64,000 nucleotides of DNA, from positions 62,001-126,000 of the forward strand of contig NZ_RXNU01000003.1 in NCBI RefSeq assembly GCF_003966225.1, given 5' to 3'. The notes under the pieces were generated by a model that was given only the letters and a program-made list of their open reading frames with translations, had not been told where the DNA came from and searched no databases. Below, piece after piece: positions 50,336-58,878 of this stretch. Within the stretch, counting starts at the first letter, position 1; every line of letters starts with the position of its first letter. The stretch comes from Shewanella canadensis (GTDB lineage Bacteria; Pseudomonadota; Gammaproteobacteria; Enterobacterales; Shewanellaceae). A program made the position numbers and the translations under genes.

Positions 50336-50364
50336 TACTCATTATCTCAATGAGATAATGAGTA
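50336..50364. promoter_or_regulatory. 29-bp perfect palindrome between sucB and sucC
   Basis: TACTCATTATCTCA-A-TGAGATAATGAGTA, a 14-bp perfect inverted repeat with a single central base, 19 bp after the sucB stop. No T-run follows. It could be an mRNA hairpin or a protein-binding site. Confidence 0.6.
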
Positions 50365-50429
50365 ATACCCTCGTTACTGGCCCCAAAAGAGCCAGTTGGA
50401 TTTGATAAGAAGTATACGGATAGATCATC

Positions 50430-51596
50430 ATGAATTTGCATGAGTATCAGGCAAAAGCCCTATTTGCCGAATATGGTTTACCAGTGTCAGAAGGTTTTGC
50501 TTGTGACACACCTCAAGAAGCAGTTGAAGCGGCAGGCCGTATTGGCGGAGATATGTGGGTTGTTAAGTGTCAAGTACACGCAGGCGGCCGTGGTAAAGCA
50601 GGTGGCGTTAAAGTTACAGGCTCTAAAGATGAGATCAGAGCATTTGCTGAACATTGGTTAGGTAAGAACTTAGTTACTTACCAGACTGATGAGAAAGGCC
50701 AGCCAGTCGCTAAGATTTTAGTCGAAAGCTGTACTGACATTGCGAATGAATTGTACCTAGGTGCAGTTGTAGACCGTTCAACACGTCGTGTTGTGTTTAT
50801 GGCGTCTACCGAAGGTGGTGTTGAAATTGAGACTGTGGCTGAAGAAACGCCAGAGCTTATTCACAAAGCCATCATCGATCCTCTAACGGGCCCTCAGCCT
50901 TACCAGGCACGAGATCTTGGATTCAAGCTAGGTCTAAACCCGACTCAAATGAAGCAATTCACTAAAGTCTTTATGGGTTTAGCGAAAATGTTTGAAGATC
51001 ATGATTTTGCACTGCTTGAAATCAACCCATTAGTGATTACTGACGAAGGCAATATTCACTGTCTAGATGGTAAGATTGGTATCGATGGTAATGCATTGTT
51101 CCGTCAAGAGAAGATCCGTGACATGCACGATCCATCACAAGATGATGCTCGTGAAGCTCATGCGGCTAAGTTTGAACTTAACTATGTTGCACTAGACGGA
51201 AACGTGGGTTGCATGGTTAACGGTGCAGGCCTGGCTATGGGTACGATGGACATCGTAAACCTACATGGTGGCAAGCCAGCTAACTTCCTCGATGTTGGTG
51301 GCGGAGCGACTAAAGAGCGTGTAGCTGAAGCATTCAAGATAATCTTGTCAGATGACAATGTTAAAGCCGTATTGGTTAACATCTTCGGTGGCATCGTTCG
51401 TTGTGACATGATTGCTGAAGGTATTATCGGCGCAGTGAAAGAGGTTGGTGTAACTGTTCCTGTTGTCGTTCGTCTTGAAGGTACTAACGCCGATCTTGGT
51501 CGTGAAGTATTGGCTAGTTCAGATCTCGATATCATCGCAGCTACAAGTCTAACTGACGCAGCTGAGCAAGTTGTTAAAGCTGCGGAGGGCAAATAA
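50430..51596 (+). CDS. sucC: Succinyl-CoA synthetase beta subunit
   Basis: The beta subunit (388 aa) of the enzyme converting succinyl-CoA to succinate with ATP or GTP formation. It has the ATP-grasp domain from the start ([34 protein letters not shown]) and the C-terminal CoA-ligase-like domain ([16 protein letters not shown]). Its stop overlaps the sucD ATG by one base. Confidence 0.97.
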   Translation: MNLHEYQAKALFAEYGLPVSEGFACDTPQEAVEAAGRIGGDMWVVKCQVHAGGRGKAGGVKVTGSKDEIRAFAEHWLGKNLVTYQTDEKGQPVAKILVESCTDIANELYLGAVVDRSTRRVVFMASTEGGVEIETVAEETPELIHKAIIDPLTGPQPYQARDLGFKLGLNPTQMKQFTKVFMGLAKMFEDHDFALLEINPLVITDEGNIHCLDGKIGIDGNALFRQEKIRDMHDPSQDDAREAHAAKFELNYVALDGNVGCMVNGAGLAMGTMDIVNLHGGKPANFLDVGGGATKERVAEAFKIILSDDNVKAVLVNIFGGIVRCDMIAEGIIGAVKEVGVTVPVVVRLEGTNADLGREVLASSDLDIIAATSLTDAAEQVVKAAEGK

Positions 51597-52468
51597 TGTC
51601 TATCTTAATCAATAAAGATACTAAAGTTATCTGTCAGGGTTTCACTGGCGGTCAAGGTACTTTCCACTCTGAGCAAGCTATCGATTATGGTACTCAGATG
51701 GTCGGTGGTGTATCACCAGGGAAAGGCGGTCAGGTTCACTTAGGTCTTCCGGTATTTAATACTGTGAAAGATGCCGTAGCTGAAACAGGTGCAACAGCAT
51801 CAGTTATCTACGTACCGGCACCATTTTGTAAAGATGCGATTCTTGAAGCGATTGACGGTGGCATTGAGCTGATCGTTTGTATCACCGAAGGGATCCCAAC
51901 CTTAGATATGCTTCAGGTCAAAGTTAAGCTTGAAGAGACTGGCGTTCGCATGATCGGTCCTAACTGTCCGGGCGTTATCACACCGGGTGAGTGTAAGATT
52001 GGTATCATGCCTGGTCACATCCATAAGCCTGGTAAAGTCGGTATTGTTTCTCGCTCTGGTACGCTTACGTATGAAGCGGTTAAGCAGACTACCGATGAAG
52101 GTTTTGGTCAGTCTACTTGTGTTGGTATCGGTGGCGACCCAATTCCCGGTACTAACTTCATCGACGTTTTGGAGATGTTCCAAAATGATCCGCTAACCGA
52201 AGCTATCGTAATGATTGGTGAAATTGGTGGTACTGCTGAAGAGGAAGCGGCTGAATATATCCAGGCTAACGTGACTAAGCCTGTTGTTTCATACATTGCC
52301 GGTGTTACTGCACCTGAAGGTAAGCGTATGGGCCACGCTGGCGCGATTATCGCCGGCGGTAAAGGTACGGCTGAAGACAAGTTTGCCGCTCTTGAAGCCG
52401 CAGGCGTGACTACGGTTCGTTCACTTGCTGAAATCGGTAAAGCGTTACGTACTAAGACGGGTTGGTAA
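51596..52468 (+). CDS. sucD: Succinyl-CoA synthetase alpha subunit
   Basis: The alpha subunit, 290 aa, with a CoA-binding Rossmann domain ([16 protein letters not shown]), the [18 protein letters not shown] loop and the phosphohistidine in [10 protein letters not shown]. It is the last gene of the TCA block and is closed by a strong terminator 16 bp downstream. Confidence 0.97.
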   Translation: MSILINKDTKVICQGFTGGQGTFHSEQAIDYGTQMVGGVSPGKGGQVHLGLPVFNTVKDAVAETGATASVIYVPAPFCKDAILEAIDGGIELIVCITEGIPTLDMLQVKVKLEETGVRMIGPNCPGVITPGECKIGIMPGHIHKPGKVGIVSRSGTLTYEAVKQTTDEGFGQSTCVGIGGDPIPGTNFIDVLEMFQNDPLTEAIVMIGEIGGTAEEEAAEYIQANVTKPVVSYIAGVTAPEGKRMGHAGAIIAGGKGTAEDKFAALEAAGVTTVRSLAEIGKALRTKTGW

Positions 52469-52483
52469 TCTTTATTACTCGTT

Positions 52484-52510
52484 AAAAAAGGCGCCTTTGG
52501 CGCCTTTTTT
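52484..52510 (+). terminator. Terminator of the suc operon
   Basis: AAAAAAGGCGCC-TTTG-GCGCCTTTTTT, with a 6-bp GC core extended by A-T pairing and followed by six T. Confidence 0.92.
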
Positions 52511-52607
52511 GTTACTTCAACACTAGATGTTTTTAATCTTGATAGGGCCTCTCGGCACTCATCAGGAAACATAATATACCGTTTTTAACTGCTTATTTGG
52601 CTTTTTG

Positions 52608-53534
52608 ATGACAATTTTTTCTATCATCTTTCCCCTGTTGTCTATGGTGACTTTGGGTTATTGGGCTACGCATTTTCAATTTTTCACCAAGGCGCAAATC
52701 AGCGGGATTAGTAAGTTTGCCTTTAACCTGAGTATTCCTGTTTTTCTTTTTTTAAACATGTACCAGGCACCATTGGGTAAAAGTTTCGATATAAAGGTCT
52801 TGGCTGCATTTTACCTGCCAGTGCTGATTGTTTATCTTACAGGCTTCCTGTTTAGCCGCTACCTGTTAGACAGGAGAGGGGGCTCAGATGCAAGCAGTGG
52901 TGTGTTTGCCTTAGGTTGCAGCTATTCAAATACGGTTCTGGTTGGCCTGCCCATTATCATTGCGGCACTGGGCGAAAAGATGATGGGGAGTGTCTTTGCC
53001 ATCATCACGTTTCATAGTGCCGTCTTGTTTTCATTAACCTTTATGCTTTCGGCAAAACACGCTGGTGGCGCATTCTCATGGCGACACTTTACCAAGTCGA
53101 TGGTATTGAACCCTGTAGTATTGAGTATCACCTCAGGATTGTTTTGTAACGCAATCGCTCTGCCGATACCGGAGGATTTAATGGCTGCTCTGGCACTTAT
53201 CTCACAGCCTGCATTAGCGTGTGCACTCTTTGTCTTGGGGGCTAATCTCAGTGTTTATAAAATTGCCGATGACTGGCTAGCCTCAATCGTAGCGAGTATA
53301 TTTAAGCTATTGATATTACCTGCTTTGGTATATCTGTCCGCTAAATATTTATTACACTTGGAATCGCAGCTTGTTGCAGTTGTGGTGTTAATGAGTGCAT
53401 CGCCACTTGGCGTGAATGCGTACTTGATTGCGACTCAACTGAAACAGCAGCAATCGACGCTGGGCAGCGCGGTTGTCTTGTCTACAGTGCTTAGCGTGTT
53501 TAGTTTTAGCTTTTGGTTATGGGTGCTTTTATGA
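52608..53534 (+). CDS. AEC-family transporter (auxin efflux carrier type)
   Basis: An inner-membrane transporter of 308 aa with about ten helices in two inverted groups of five, the hallmark of the AEC/BASS-like fold. Recognisable parts are MTIFSIIFPLLSMVTLGYWA, ALGCSYSNTVLVGLPI and the C-terminal MSASPLGVNAYLIATQL. The preceding in-frame TTG is less likely than the ATG at 52608. Substrates in bacteria include malonate and malate, but none can be assigned here. It is monocistronic and convergent with fur. Confidence 0.85.
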   Translation: MTIFSIIFPLLSMVTLGYWATHFQFFTKAQISGISKFAFNLSIPVFLFLNMYQAPLGKSFDIKVLAAFYLPVLIVYLTGFLFSRYLLDRRGGSDASSGVFALGCSYSNTVLVGLPIIIAALGEKMMGSVFAIITFHSAVLFSLTFMLSAKHAGGAFSWRHFTKSMVLNPVVLSITSGLFCNAIALPIPEDLMAALALISQPALACALFVLGANLSVYKIADDWLASIVASIFKLLILPALVYLSAKYLLHLESQLVAVVVLMSASPLGVNAYLIATQLKQQQSTLGSAVVLSTVLSVFSFSFWLWVLL

Positions 53535-53603
53535 GGACTGGATCATAGAGGTTGAAACCGCGATAGGCTTTACCTAATGATAGTTAATTCAAATTTCAGA
53601 CAC

Positions 53604-53630
53604 AAAAAAACCAGCCATACGCTGGTTTTT
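53604..53630. terminator. Bidirectional terminator, AEC transporter / fur
   Basis: AAAAAAACCAGC-CATAC-GCTGGTTTTT, between convergent genes, with A- and T-runs on either side. Confidence 0.88.
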
Positions 53631-53634
53631 AATT

Positions 53635-53669
53635 CTAAATCCTAAATCTTAAGGTCCTAAGTCCTGAAC
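53635..53669. repeat. Degenerate heptamer repeat between the terminator and fur
   Basis: Five 7-bp units, CTAAATC CTAAATC TTAAGGT CCTAAGT CCTGAAC. The first two are identical and the rest drift. Confidence 0.55.
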
Positions 53670-53709
53670 CATTAGTTCGATGACACAGACTAAGACTTAA
53701 AGTCTGGTA

Positions 53710-54141
53710 TCAGGTGTCGCCGTGATCGCACTCATCATTAGTGCAAACGCCATAGAGGTATAAGCTATGGTTGGTCAGCTTAATATTGTGTTTCATGGCA
53801 ATCTCATCTTGACGAGATTCGATGACATCGTCTGAAAACTCGATAACTTTACCACAAGACAGACAAACCAAATGATCATGGTGATGCTGTGATGCCAATT
53901 CAAATACGGCCTTACCACTCTCAAAATGGTGACGCGTCACGATACCTGCATCATCAAACTGGTTCAGCACGCGGTATACGGTTGCAAGACCGATCTCTTC
54001 ACCTATATCGAGTAAGGTCTTATACAGATCTTCTGCGCTGATGTGTTGATTTTCTGGTCCTTGCATCAGTTCTAGGATCTTGACTCGTGGTAAGGTAACT
54101 TTCAAACCCGCCTTCTTTAGCGCTAGATTTCCATCTGTCAT
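53710..54141 (-). CDS. fur: Ferric uptake regulator
   Basis: Fur represses iron-acquisition genes when bound to Fe2+. From the ATG at 54141 the protein is 143 aa, MTDGNLALKKAGLKVTLPRVKIL, with the winged helix at residues about 1-80 (TVYRVLNQFDDAGIV). Metal sites follow: HHHDHLVCLSCGKVIEF with the CxxC zinc pair, then CTNDEC. The longer start at 54174 adds 11 non-conserved residues. I see no clear Fur box in its own upstream region, but AT-rich sequence and a MITE lie there. Confidence 0.96.
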   Translation of the reverse strand: MTDGNLALKKAGLKVTLPRVKILELMQGPENQHISAEDLYKTLLDIGEEIGLATVYRVLNQFDDAGIVTRHHFESGKAVFELASQHHHDHLVCLSCGKVIEFSDDVIESRQDEIAMKHNIKLTNHSLYLYGVCTNDECDHGDT

Positions 54142-54174
54142 TACTAATCTCTTGATTGCAGAACCATTAGCCAA

Positions 54175-54348
54175 GCCAATATCGGTTCATTTGTGAATAC
54201 TGGAATCTATTATATGTGTACAAATTGAAAACATAAACCTTTGATCTTGCATTCTGATGGCTTAAATAAATAAATTGTATAAAACACCCTCATAATGGCG
54301 ATTAAAACTGTTTTTTAAGCTTACATTTTGTATTGTTATTCTTAGCTT
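54175..54348. other. Intergenic region upstream of fur
   Basis: An AT-rich stretch (about 170 bp) between fur and the MITE. No gene and no recognised operator are visible. It must hold the fur promoter on the minus strand. Confidence 0.4.
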
Positions 54349-54524
54349 TATACCCAAACCACTTCAAAATGCAGAATTCAGCATGTCGAGAAGTGACAGA
54401 GTTCAAGACATGAAATAGTAGGACTAGTTATTCTCATTCAATATTTCATAACGTAGAAAAATGTTGCTTCTCGCCTTGCCCTGCGGGAGCTCTGAAACGA
54501 GCATCTTGAGGTAGCTTGGGTATA
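54349..54524. mobile_element. MITE-like element of 176 bp with TATACCCAA ends
   Basis: Inverted ends of 24 bp: the left begins TATACCCAAACCACTTCAAA and the right, read on the other strand, TATACCCAAGCTACCTCAAG. They match at 20 of 24 positions. There is no open reading frame. The interior has AGTTATTCTCATTCA, similar to AGTTATTCT in the MITE at 16663-16932. The element lies between the divergent fur and cobB genes, about 200 bp from each start. Confidence 0.78.
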
Positions 54525-54725
54525 TACTAATGACCAATATCCCGGAGAGACAATTTTAGGCAAAATTGTTCCTATCTACCTAAGCGATTTCGTCATATCG
54601 GGTTAAGAGTTCTCTGGGATAGATCAACAATTGTGCTTAACGGGTCTAATCTGTTTTTGACCTGAGTGTTGGTAGGCTTGATGAGAGTGAGCCATTTGAT
54701 GTGACAATAATTATAAGGACTGAAG
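54525..54725. other. Intergenic region upstream of cobB
   Basis: About 200 bp between the MITE and cobB, with ATAAGGACTG just before the cobB ATG. A short inverted repeat ACAATTTTAGGCAAAATTGT lies near 54551-54570. No other signal is recognised. Confidence 0.4.
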
Positions 54726-55502
54726 ATGTATCGGCAGATAGTGGTATTAACCGGAGCTGGAATTTCAGCTGAATCGGGCTTGAGAACATTCAGGGATCAA
54801 GATGGGCTATGGGAAGAGCATAAAATTGAAGATGTCGCTACGCCGGAAGGCTATGCCGCAGATCCCGAGTTGGTCGAAGGTTTTTACAATAATCGCTGGA
54901 AGCAACTCCACGGTGGTGATGTTGAACCCAATAAAGCTCACACAGCCCTTGCCCGTCTCGAGCAAGAATTTGATGGCGACCTGTTAGTTGTAACCCAGAA
55001 TATTGATGATCTCCATGAGCGGGCAGGCTCCCGCCGCTTGCTGCATATGCATGGTGAACTCTCCAAGGGACGTTGTCCGCGCTCCAGACAAACGTTTCTG
55101 CTGCGTGACCCTTTTGGCCCTGAGCATACCTGTACCTGTTGTATTCCGGCCCAGAGGCTGCGTCCACATGTCGTGTGGTTTGGAGAGATGCCGATAGGGC
55201 TAGATAGAATCCAGCATGCTTTAGATACCTGCGACCTCTTTATTGCTATCGGTACCTCTGGTTCAGTCTATCCGGCGGCTGGTTTTGTAGACACGGCCAA
55301 CCATCATGGCGCACAAACCGTTGAGGTAAACTTAGTGGAAGCGGATCGTCATAGTCAGTTTCAATATCATCTTCAGGGTAAGGCCAGCGCCATCTTGCCT
55401 GAATTAGTCGAAAAAATATTGTCGGGTAATATTATTAGTAACAAGGAAATTAGTAACCAGGAAGATAAGCCTACTCCTGCTTTCTTAAATAATACCAACT
55501 AA
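54726..55502 (+). CDS. cobB: NAD-dependent protein deacylase (sirtuin)
   Basis: A 258-residue sirtuin of the bacterial CobB type. NAD-binding residues lie in GAGISAESGLRTFRD (10-24) and TQNIDDLHERAG, with the catalytic His in HMHGEL. A CTCC cluster and an earlier Cys fit the zinc site. FYNNRWKQL preserves the Tyr-x-x-Arg motif that gives class III sirtuins their desuccinylase activity in addition to deacetylation. Its stop overlaps the start of a P-loop kinase gene by one base, so the two are probably translated together. A C-terminal tail of about 20 residues (NIISNKEISNQEDKPT) is longer than in E. coli. Confidence 0.93.
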   Translation: MYRQIVVLTGAGISAESGLRTFRDQDGLWEEHKIEDVATPEGYAADPELVEGFYNNRWKQLHGGDVEPNKAHTALARLEQEFDGDLLVVTQNIDDLHERAGSRRLLHMHGELSKGRCPRSRQTFLLRDPFGPEHTCTCCIPAQRLRPHVVWFGEMPIGLDRIQHALDTCDLFIAIGTSGSVYPAAGFVDTANHHGAQTVEVNLVEADRHSQFQYHLQGKASAILPELVEKILSGNIISNKEISNQEDKPTPAFLNNTN

Positions 55503-55993
55503 TGGAACCCACTTTCAGTAATGCACAAGCAATAGCGCCGAGTGAGCCTTTAAAGCTTGTCATCATCATGCGAGGGCTCCCCGGAAGCGGTAAGTCCCAT
55601 TGGGTTGATGAGTTTATCTCCGGCCAAACACTTGAGGTGGCGGACAAGGTTCGGCGCTCGGGGCTTTTTTCAACCGATAGTCAGTTTTACCGGGATGGAA
55701 AGTACCGGTTTGATAGCAAGCGACTCTCTGAGTATCACCAGCGAAATCTTACCGGATTTATTCATGCCCTGTCGGTCTCTGTGCCGATAGTTATCTGTGA
55801 CAATACCAACTTAGCCCGGTGGGAGTCGATGGCTTACGACGCGTCGGCAGAAGCTCTGGGTTATCGGGTTCGCTATGTGTTGATAGGCGATCCTCTCGAT
55901 GAAGCCCATCAAGTCATCTGCGCCGAGCGTAATGGCCATGGTGTGCCGTTAGCGCAGATAAAGCGAATGGCGAGGCAGTTCGAAGCGTTTTAA
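55502..55993 (+). CDS. P-loop kinase, N4BP2/polynucleotide-kinase-like
   Basis: A 163-residue ATP-binding protein with Walker A GLPGSGKS (25-32), a predicted phosphate-acceptor region (STDSQFYRDGKYRFD), DNTN (100-103) and ARWESMAYDASAEALGYRV. This pattern is that of the AAA/Bcl-3-binding (N4BP2-like) kinases, relatives of polynucleotide kinase. Substrate is unknown; nucleic acid ends or a small molecule are possible. Its one-base overlap with cobB suggests a functional link, but this is inference. Confidence 0.8.
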   Translation: MEPTFSNAQAIAPSEPLKLVIIMRGLPGSGKSHWVDEFISGQTLEVADKVRRSGLFSTDSQFYRDGKYRFDSKRLSEYHQRNLTGFIHALSVSVPIVICDNTNLARWESMAYDASAEALGYRVRYVLIGDPLDEAHQVICAERNGHGVPLAQIKRMARQFEAF

Positions 55994-55998
55994 GTTAT

Positions 55999-56253
55999 TT
56001 AAGTCTTGTCGCTCAGCGTCGCTTTCGTTTTGTCCTGCAGATGTTGGAGGATCTGAGCCTTTAATTCATCGATTAACGTTCTACATTTATCTTGTTGAAT
56101 ATCTAATTCAACCCATCCATCCGTGCTCATCATATCGAGATTGACTATTCTCAACCTGTTTTCATCCTTATCATCGCAGGCCTGAGCCCACTCTCCGGAG
56201 ATCCTGAAAATGCCTTGAGTCGTATGGATTCTGGTGATGCTAAATCGCTGCAT
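55999..56253 (-). CDS. Conserved hypothetical small protein
   Basis: An 84-residue protein, MQRFSITRIHTTQGIF. It is mostly hydrophilic with an N-terminal beta-rich part and a C-terminal helix (CRTLIDELKAQILQHLQ). I do not recognise a family. It ends six bases from the stop of the convergent kinase gene and faces away from nrdG. A GAGAG-type SD precedes the ATG. The Cys residues are few and there is no signal peptide, so it is probably cytoplasmic. Confidence 0.6.
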   Translation of the reverse strand: MQRFSITRIHTTQGIFRISGEWAQACDDKDENRLRIVNLDMMSTDGWVELDIQQDKCRTLIDELKAQILQHLQDKTKATLSDKT

Positions 56254-56338
56254 ATTTTTCTCTCCTATTTGCTTTTTATCTTAAGCACAAGCACTCGAAA
56301 CTGTAAATCACAACAAACTTAAAATACTTGATTAAAGT

Positions 56339-56352
56339 TTGACCAGAATCAA
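56339..56352. promoter_or_regulatory. FNR/EtrA-like site upstream of nrdG
   Basis: TTGACCAGAATCAA matches the consensus TTGAT-N4-ATCAA at 9 of 10 bases. It lies about 90 bp upstream of the anaerobic ribonucleotide reductase operon, an expected target of anaerobic activation. Confidence 0.65.
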
Positions 56353-56379
56353 GGGTTGTCCATTTTGCATATTCACATA

Positions 56380-56395
56380 CCACTATATCTTGTGT
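56380..56395. promoter_or_regulatory. NrdR box 1
   Basis: CCACTATATCTTGTGT fits the NrdR box consensus acaCwAtATaTwGtgt. It overlaps a possible -10 element (TATATC). Confidence 0.72.
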
Positions 56396-56410
56396 ATGTT
56401 TTTGGTTTAG

Positions 56411-56426
56411 GCACTATATATAGGTG
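56411..56426. promoter_or_regulatory. NrdR box 2
   Basis: GCACTATATATAGGTG fits the same consensus. Its start is exactly 31 bp from that of box 1, about three helical turns, the usual spacing of paired NrdR boxes. Its right end overlaps the nrdG Shine-Dalgarno (AGGTG). Confidence 0.7.
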
Positions 56427-56431
56427 TGAGT

Positions 56432-56884
56432 ATGTTTAACTCTCTGCCCGCTCAAGTTGTCATGCAAGAGGTTCCCGGTGAGATTTCATTGCTGTTTAGC
56501 ATTACCGGTTGTGATGTTGGCTGTAAAGGGTGCCACTCGACAGAGCTTTGGAATGAAGAGTACGGCGAGCCACTGAGTGAGGAGCGTTACAGGGCCTATC
56601 TCAATCAATATCGCGGCTTTGTCAGCTGTATATTGTTCTTTGGTGGAGAGTGGCAGCCCAAGCAGTTAAGCGAGTATCTGGCACTCGCTAAGACGATGGG
56701 ATTTAAAACCTGTCTGTACACAGGACGAGAGCGGGTCGCACGGGAGATCCACGCTCAACTGGATTACCTCAAAACCGGTGAGTTCGATCATCAAGTTGGC
56801 GGGCTCGATAGTCCTGATACAAACCAGAAGTTTTACGATTTAGCTCAAAATAAAATAATAAATTATAAATTCATTAACGATTAA
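56432..56884 (+). CDS. nrdG: Anaerobic RNR-activating protein (radical SAM)
   Basis: NrdG uses a [4Fe-4S] cluster and S-adenosylmethionine to create the glycyl radical on NrdD. From the ATG at 56432 it has 150 aa; AGGTG is 5 nt upstream, whereas a GTG at 56426 would fall within that SD. The cluster motif CxxxCxxC is at Cys27, Cys31 and Cys34 (GCDVGCKGCH). The gene precedes nrdD, the reverse of the E. coli order, and is 12 bp from it. Confidence 0.94.
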   Translation: MFNSLPAQVVMQEVPGEISLLFSITGCDVGCKGCHSTELWNEEYGEPLSEERYRAYLNQYRGFVSCILFFGGEWQPKQLSEYLALAKTMGFKTCLYTGRERVAREIHAQLDYLKTGEFDHQVGGLDSPDTNQKFYDLAQNKIINYKFIND

Positions 56885-56896
56885 GGATATCAAATA

Positions 56897-58696
56897 ATGG
56901 AAAACATACCCTCGGCCCTCATCGAAGAGAAAGTGCAATTTATACAAGATTACATCGATGCCGCTAATGCCGCAGATGGGTCTAAGTATGATGCCAACGC
57001 CAATGTCAGCAGTAAAAATTTGGCGACACTCGAGACCGAGCTGAATAAGGATATCAATATTGCGGTAAATCGGCGTTTGATGAAACGCCAGATCGCAACC
57101 TTATTCGATTCATCTCTGGCCGAGGAGTATGAGGCTAGCATCAATGAGCACTTGATCTATGCTCACGACGAAAGTTCTTTAAAGCCCTATTGTGTGAGCC
57201 TGTCTCTCTATCCCATGTTGCTCGATGGACTGACTAAACTCGGTGGTGAGTCTTTAGCTCCCTTGCACTTAGAATCTTTTTGCGGTTGCTTTGTTAACTT
57301 AGTATTTGCCGTCAGCGCACAATTTGCCGGTGCGGTCGCGACGGTTGAGTTTTTAACCTACTTCGACCATTTTGCCCGTAAGGATTATGGTGATGATTAC
57401 ACCGTCATCGCCAAAGACAAGATTGAGGCGCACCTGCAACACGTGGTCTATAGTCTGAATCAACCTGCAGCGGCACGTGGCTATCAGTCTGTTTTCTGGA
57501 ACATTACTCTGTTCTCGGAAAATTTTCTCAATGCCATGTTTGAGAATTTTGTGTTCCCGGATGGCGATGCGCCCAATTGGAAATCGATCAACAAACTGCA
57601 GCACTTCTTTATGGACTGGTTTGGCAGAGAGCGAGAGAAGGCCTTGCTGACTTACCCCGTTGTCACCGCCGCGATGTTAACCAATCAAGGCCGGGTGGCG
57701 GATGTGGAATTTGCCGAGTTCTGCAGTGACCAGATGTCGAAAGGTAATAGCTTCTTTGTCTATATGTCTGACAGTGCAGACTCCCTGGCGTCCTGTTGCC
57801 GCCTGCGTAACGAAATCGCCGATAACAGCTTCTCCTATACCTTAGGAGCGGGCGGGGTTGCGACGGGCTCTATCAATGTTATTACGCTGAATTTGAGTCG
57901 AATTATCCAGCAAGGTAAAGATCTTCGGGTTGAAATTGAAAAGATTCAAAAGTACCAGGTGGCCTACCGCAAACTGATGGAGCACTATCAGGCGTGCGGC
58001 ATGCTCCCTGTGTATGATGCCGGCTTTATTCATCTCGATAAGCAGTTCTTAACCATAGGCATCAACGGTATGGTCGAGGCCGCAGAGTCTCAAGGCATAG
58101 TGGCGGGCAATAACAGCGACTATAAGGCATTCGTAGAGCGCCAGCTTAAGATCATCTACCAGGCCAATAAAGATGCGACTAAACGCTGGGGCTATAAGTT
58201 TAATACCGAGTTTGTCCCGGCCGAAAACTTAGGCGTCAAGAATGCTAAATGGGACAGAAAAGCCGGCCTCAAGGTCAACCGGGATTGCTACAACTCCTAC
58301 TTCTATCCGGTAGAGGATGAATCGATAAATCTGGTGGATAAGTTTGTGCTTCATGGTAAAGAGCTGACACAGTTTCTTGATGGTGGCTCGGCGCTGCACC
58401 TGAATCTGGATGAAAACCCCGATCCCGAGCAGTACTTCAAGATTTATCAGATAGCGGCAAGGACGGGGTGTAACTACTGGACGACCAATGTGAAGGTAAC
58501 CATCTGTAACGCCTGCAATCACATAGATAAACGAACCTTACACGCCTGTAGCGTCTGCAACAGTCAGGATATCGACTGGGCTACGCGGGTGATTGGCTAC
58601 CTCAAGAAGGTCACAAGTTTCAGTGAGCCAAGACAGAAAGAGCACGCGTTGAGGCACTATCATCGTGAAGAAACCAGATTGCAGAAAGTGAGCTAA
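56897..58696 (+). CDS. nrdD: Anaerobic ribonucleoside-triphosphate reductase (class III)
   Basis: The catalytic glycyl-radical subunit for anaerobic deoxyribonucleotide synthesis, 599 aa. The C-terminal zinc ribbon has Cys537, Cys540, Cys551 and Cys554; the radical glycine is Gly567 in RVIGYL. Residues 300-301 are adjacent cysteines (ASCCRLRNE), one of which should be the thiyl site. The protein is about 110 residues shorter than E. coli NrdD and begins without an ATP-cone domain, so dATP inhibition through that domain should be absent. AAGGATAT precedes the ATG. It is the second gene of nrdGD. Confidence 0.94.
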   Translation: MENIPSALIEEKVQFIQDYIDAANAADGSKYDANANVSSKNLATLETELNKDINIAVNRRLMKRQIATLFDSSLAEEYEASINEHLIYAHDESSLKPYCVSLSLYPMLLDGLTKLGGESLAPLHLESFCGCFVNLVFAVSAQFAGAVATVEFLTYFDHFARKDYGDDYTVIAKDKIEAHLQHVVYSLNQPAAARGYQSVFWNITLFSENFLNAMFENFVFPDGDAPNWKSINKLQHFFMDWFGREREKALLTYPVVTAAMLTNQGRVADVEFAEFCSDQMSKGNSFFVYMSDSADSLASCCRLRNEIADNSFSYTLGAGGVATGSINVITLNLSRIIQQGKDLRVEIEKIQKYQVAYRKLMEHYQACGMLPVYDAGFIHLDKQFLTIGINGMVEAAESQGIVAGNNSDYKAFVERQLKIIYQANKDATKRWGYKFNTEFVPAENLGVKNAKWDRKAGLKVNRDCYNSYFYPVEDESINLVDKFVLHGKELTQFLDGGSALHLNLDENPDPEQYFKIYQIAARTGCNYWTTNVKVTICNACNHIDKRTLHACSVCNSQDIDWATRVIGYLKKVTSFSEPRQKEHALRHYHREETRLQKVS

Positions 58697-58804
58697 TAGC
58701 ACTCGTTACGGGCTATTCGCAACTGCCTACTTATCACTGCTTCTGGTTAGGGGAGGTGCGATAACCGTTTGTTGAGAAATGTTATCGAAGCAAACTCAAA
58801 ATAT

Positions 58805-58848
58805 AAAGGACAAGGCCGATATCGATAATATCGCGCCTTGTCCTTTTT
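58805..58848 (+). terminator. Terminator of nrdGD
   Basis: AAAGGACAAGGC (58805-58816) and GCCTTGTCCTTT (58835-58846) form a 12-bp perfect stem with a partly paired loop, followed by T. codA converges from the other side. Confidence 0.88.
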
Positions 58849-58878
58849 TATGGCTTTGCCATCGACACTTGTTGCCGG

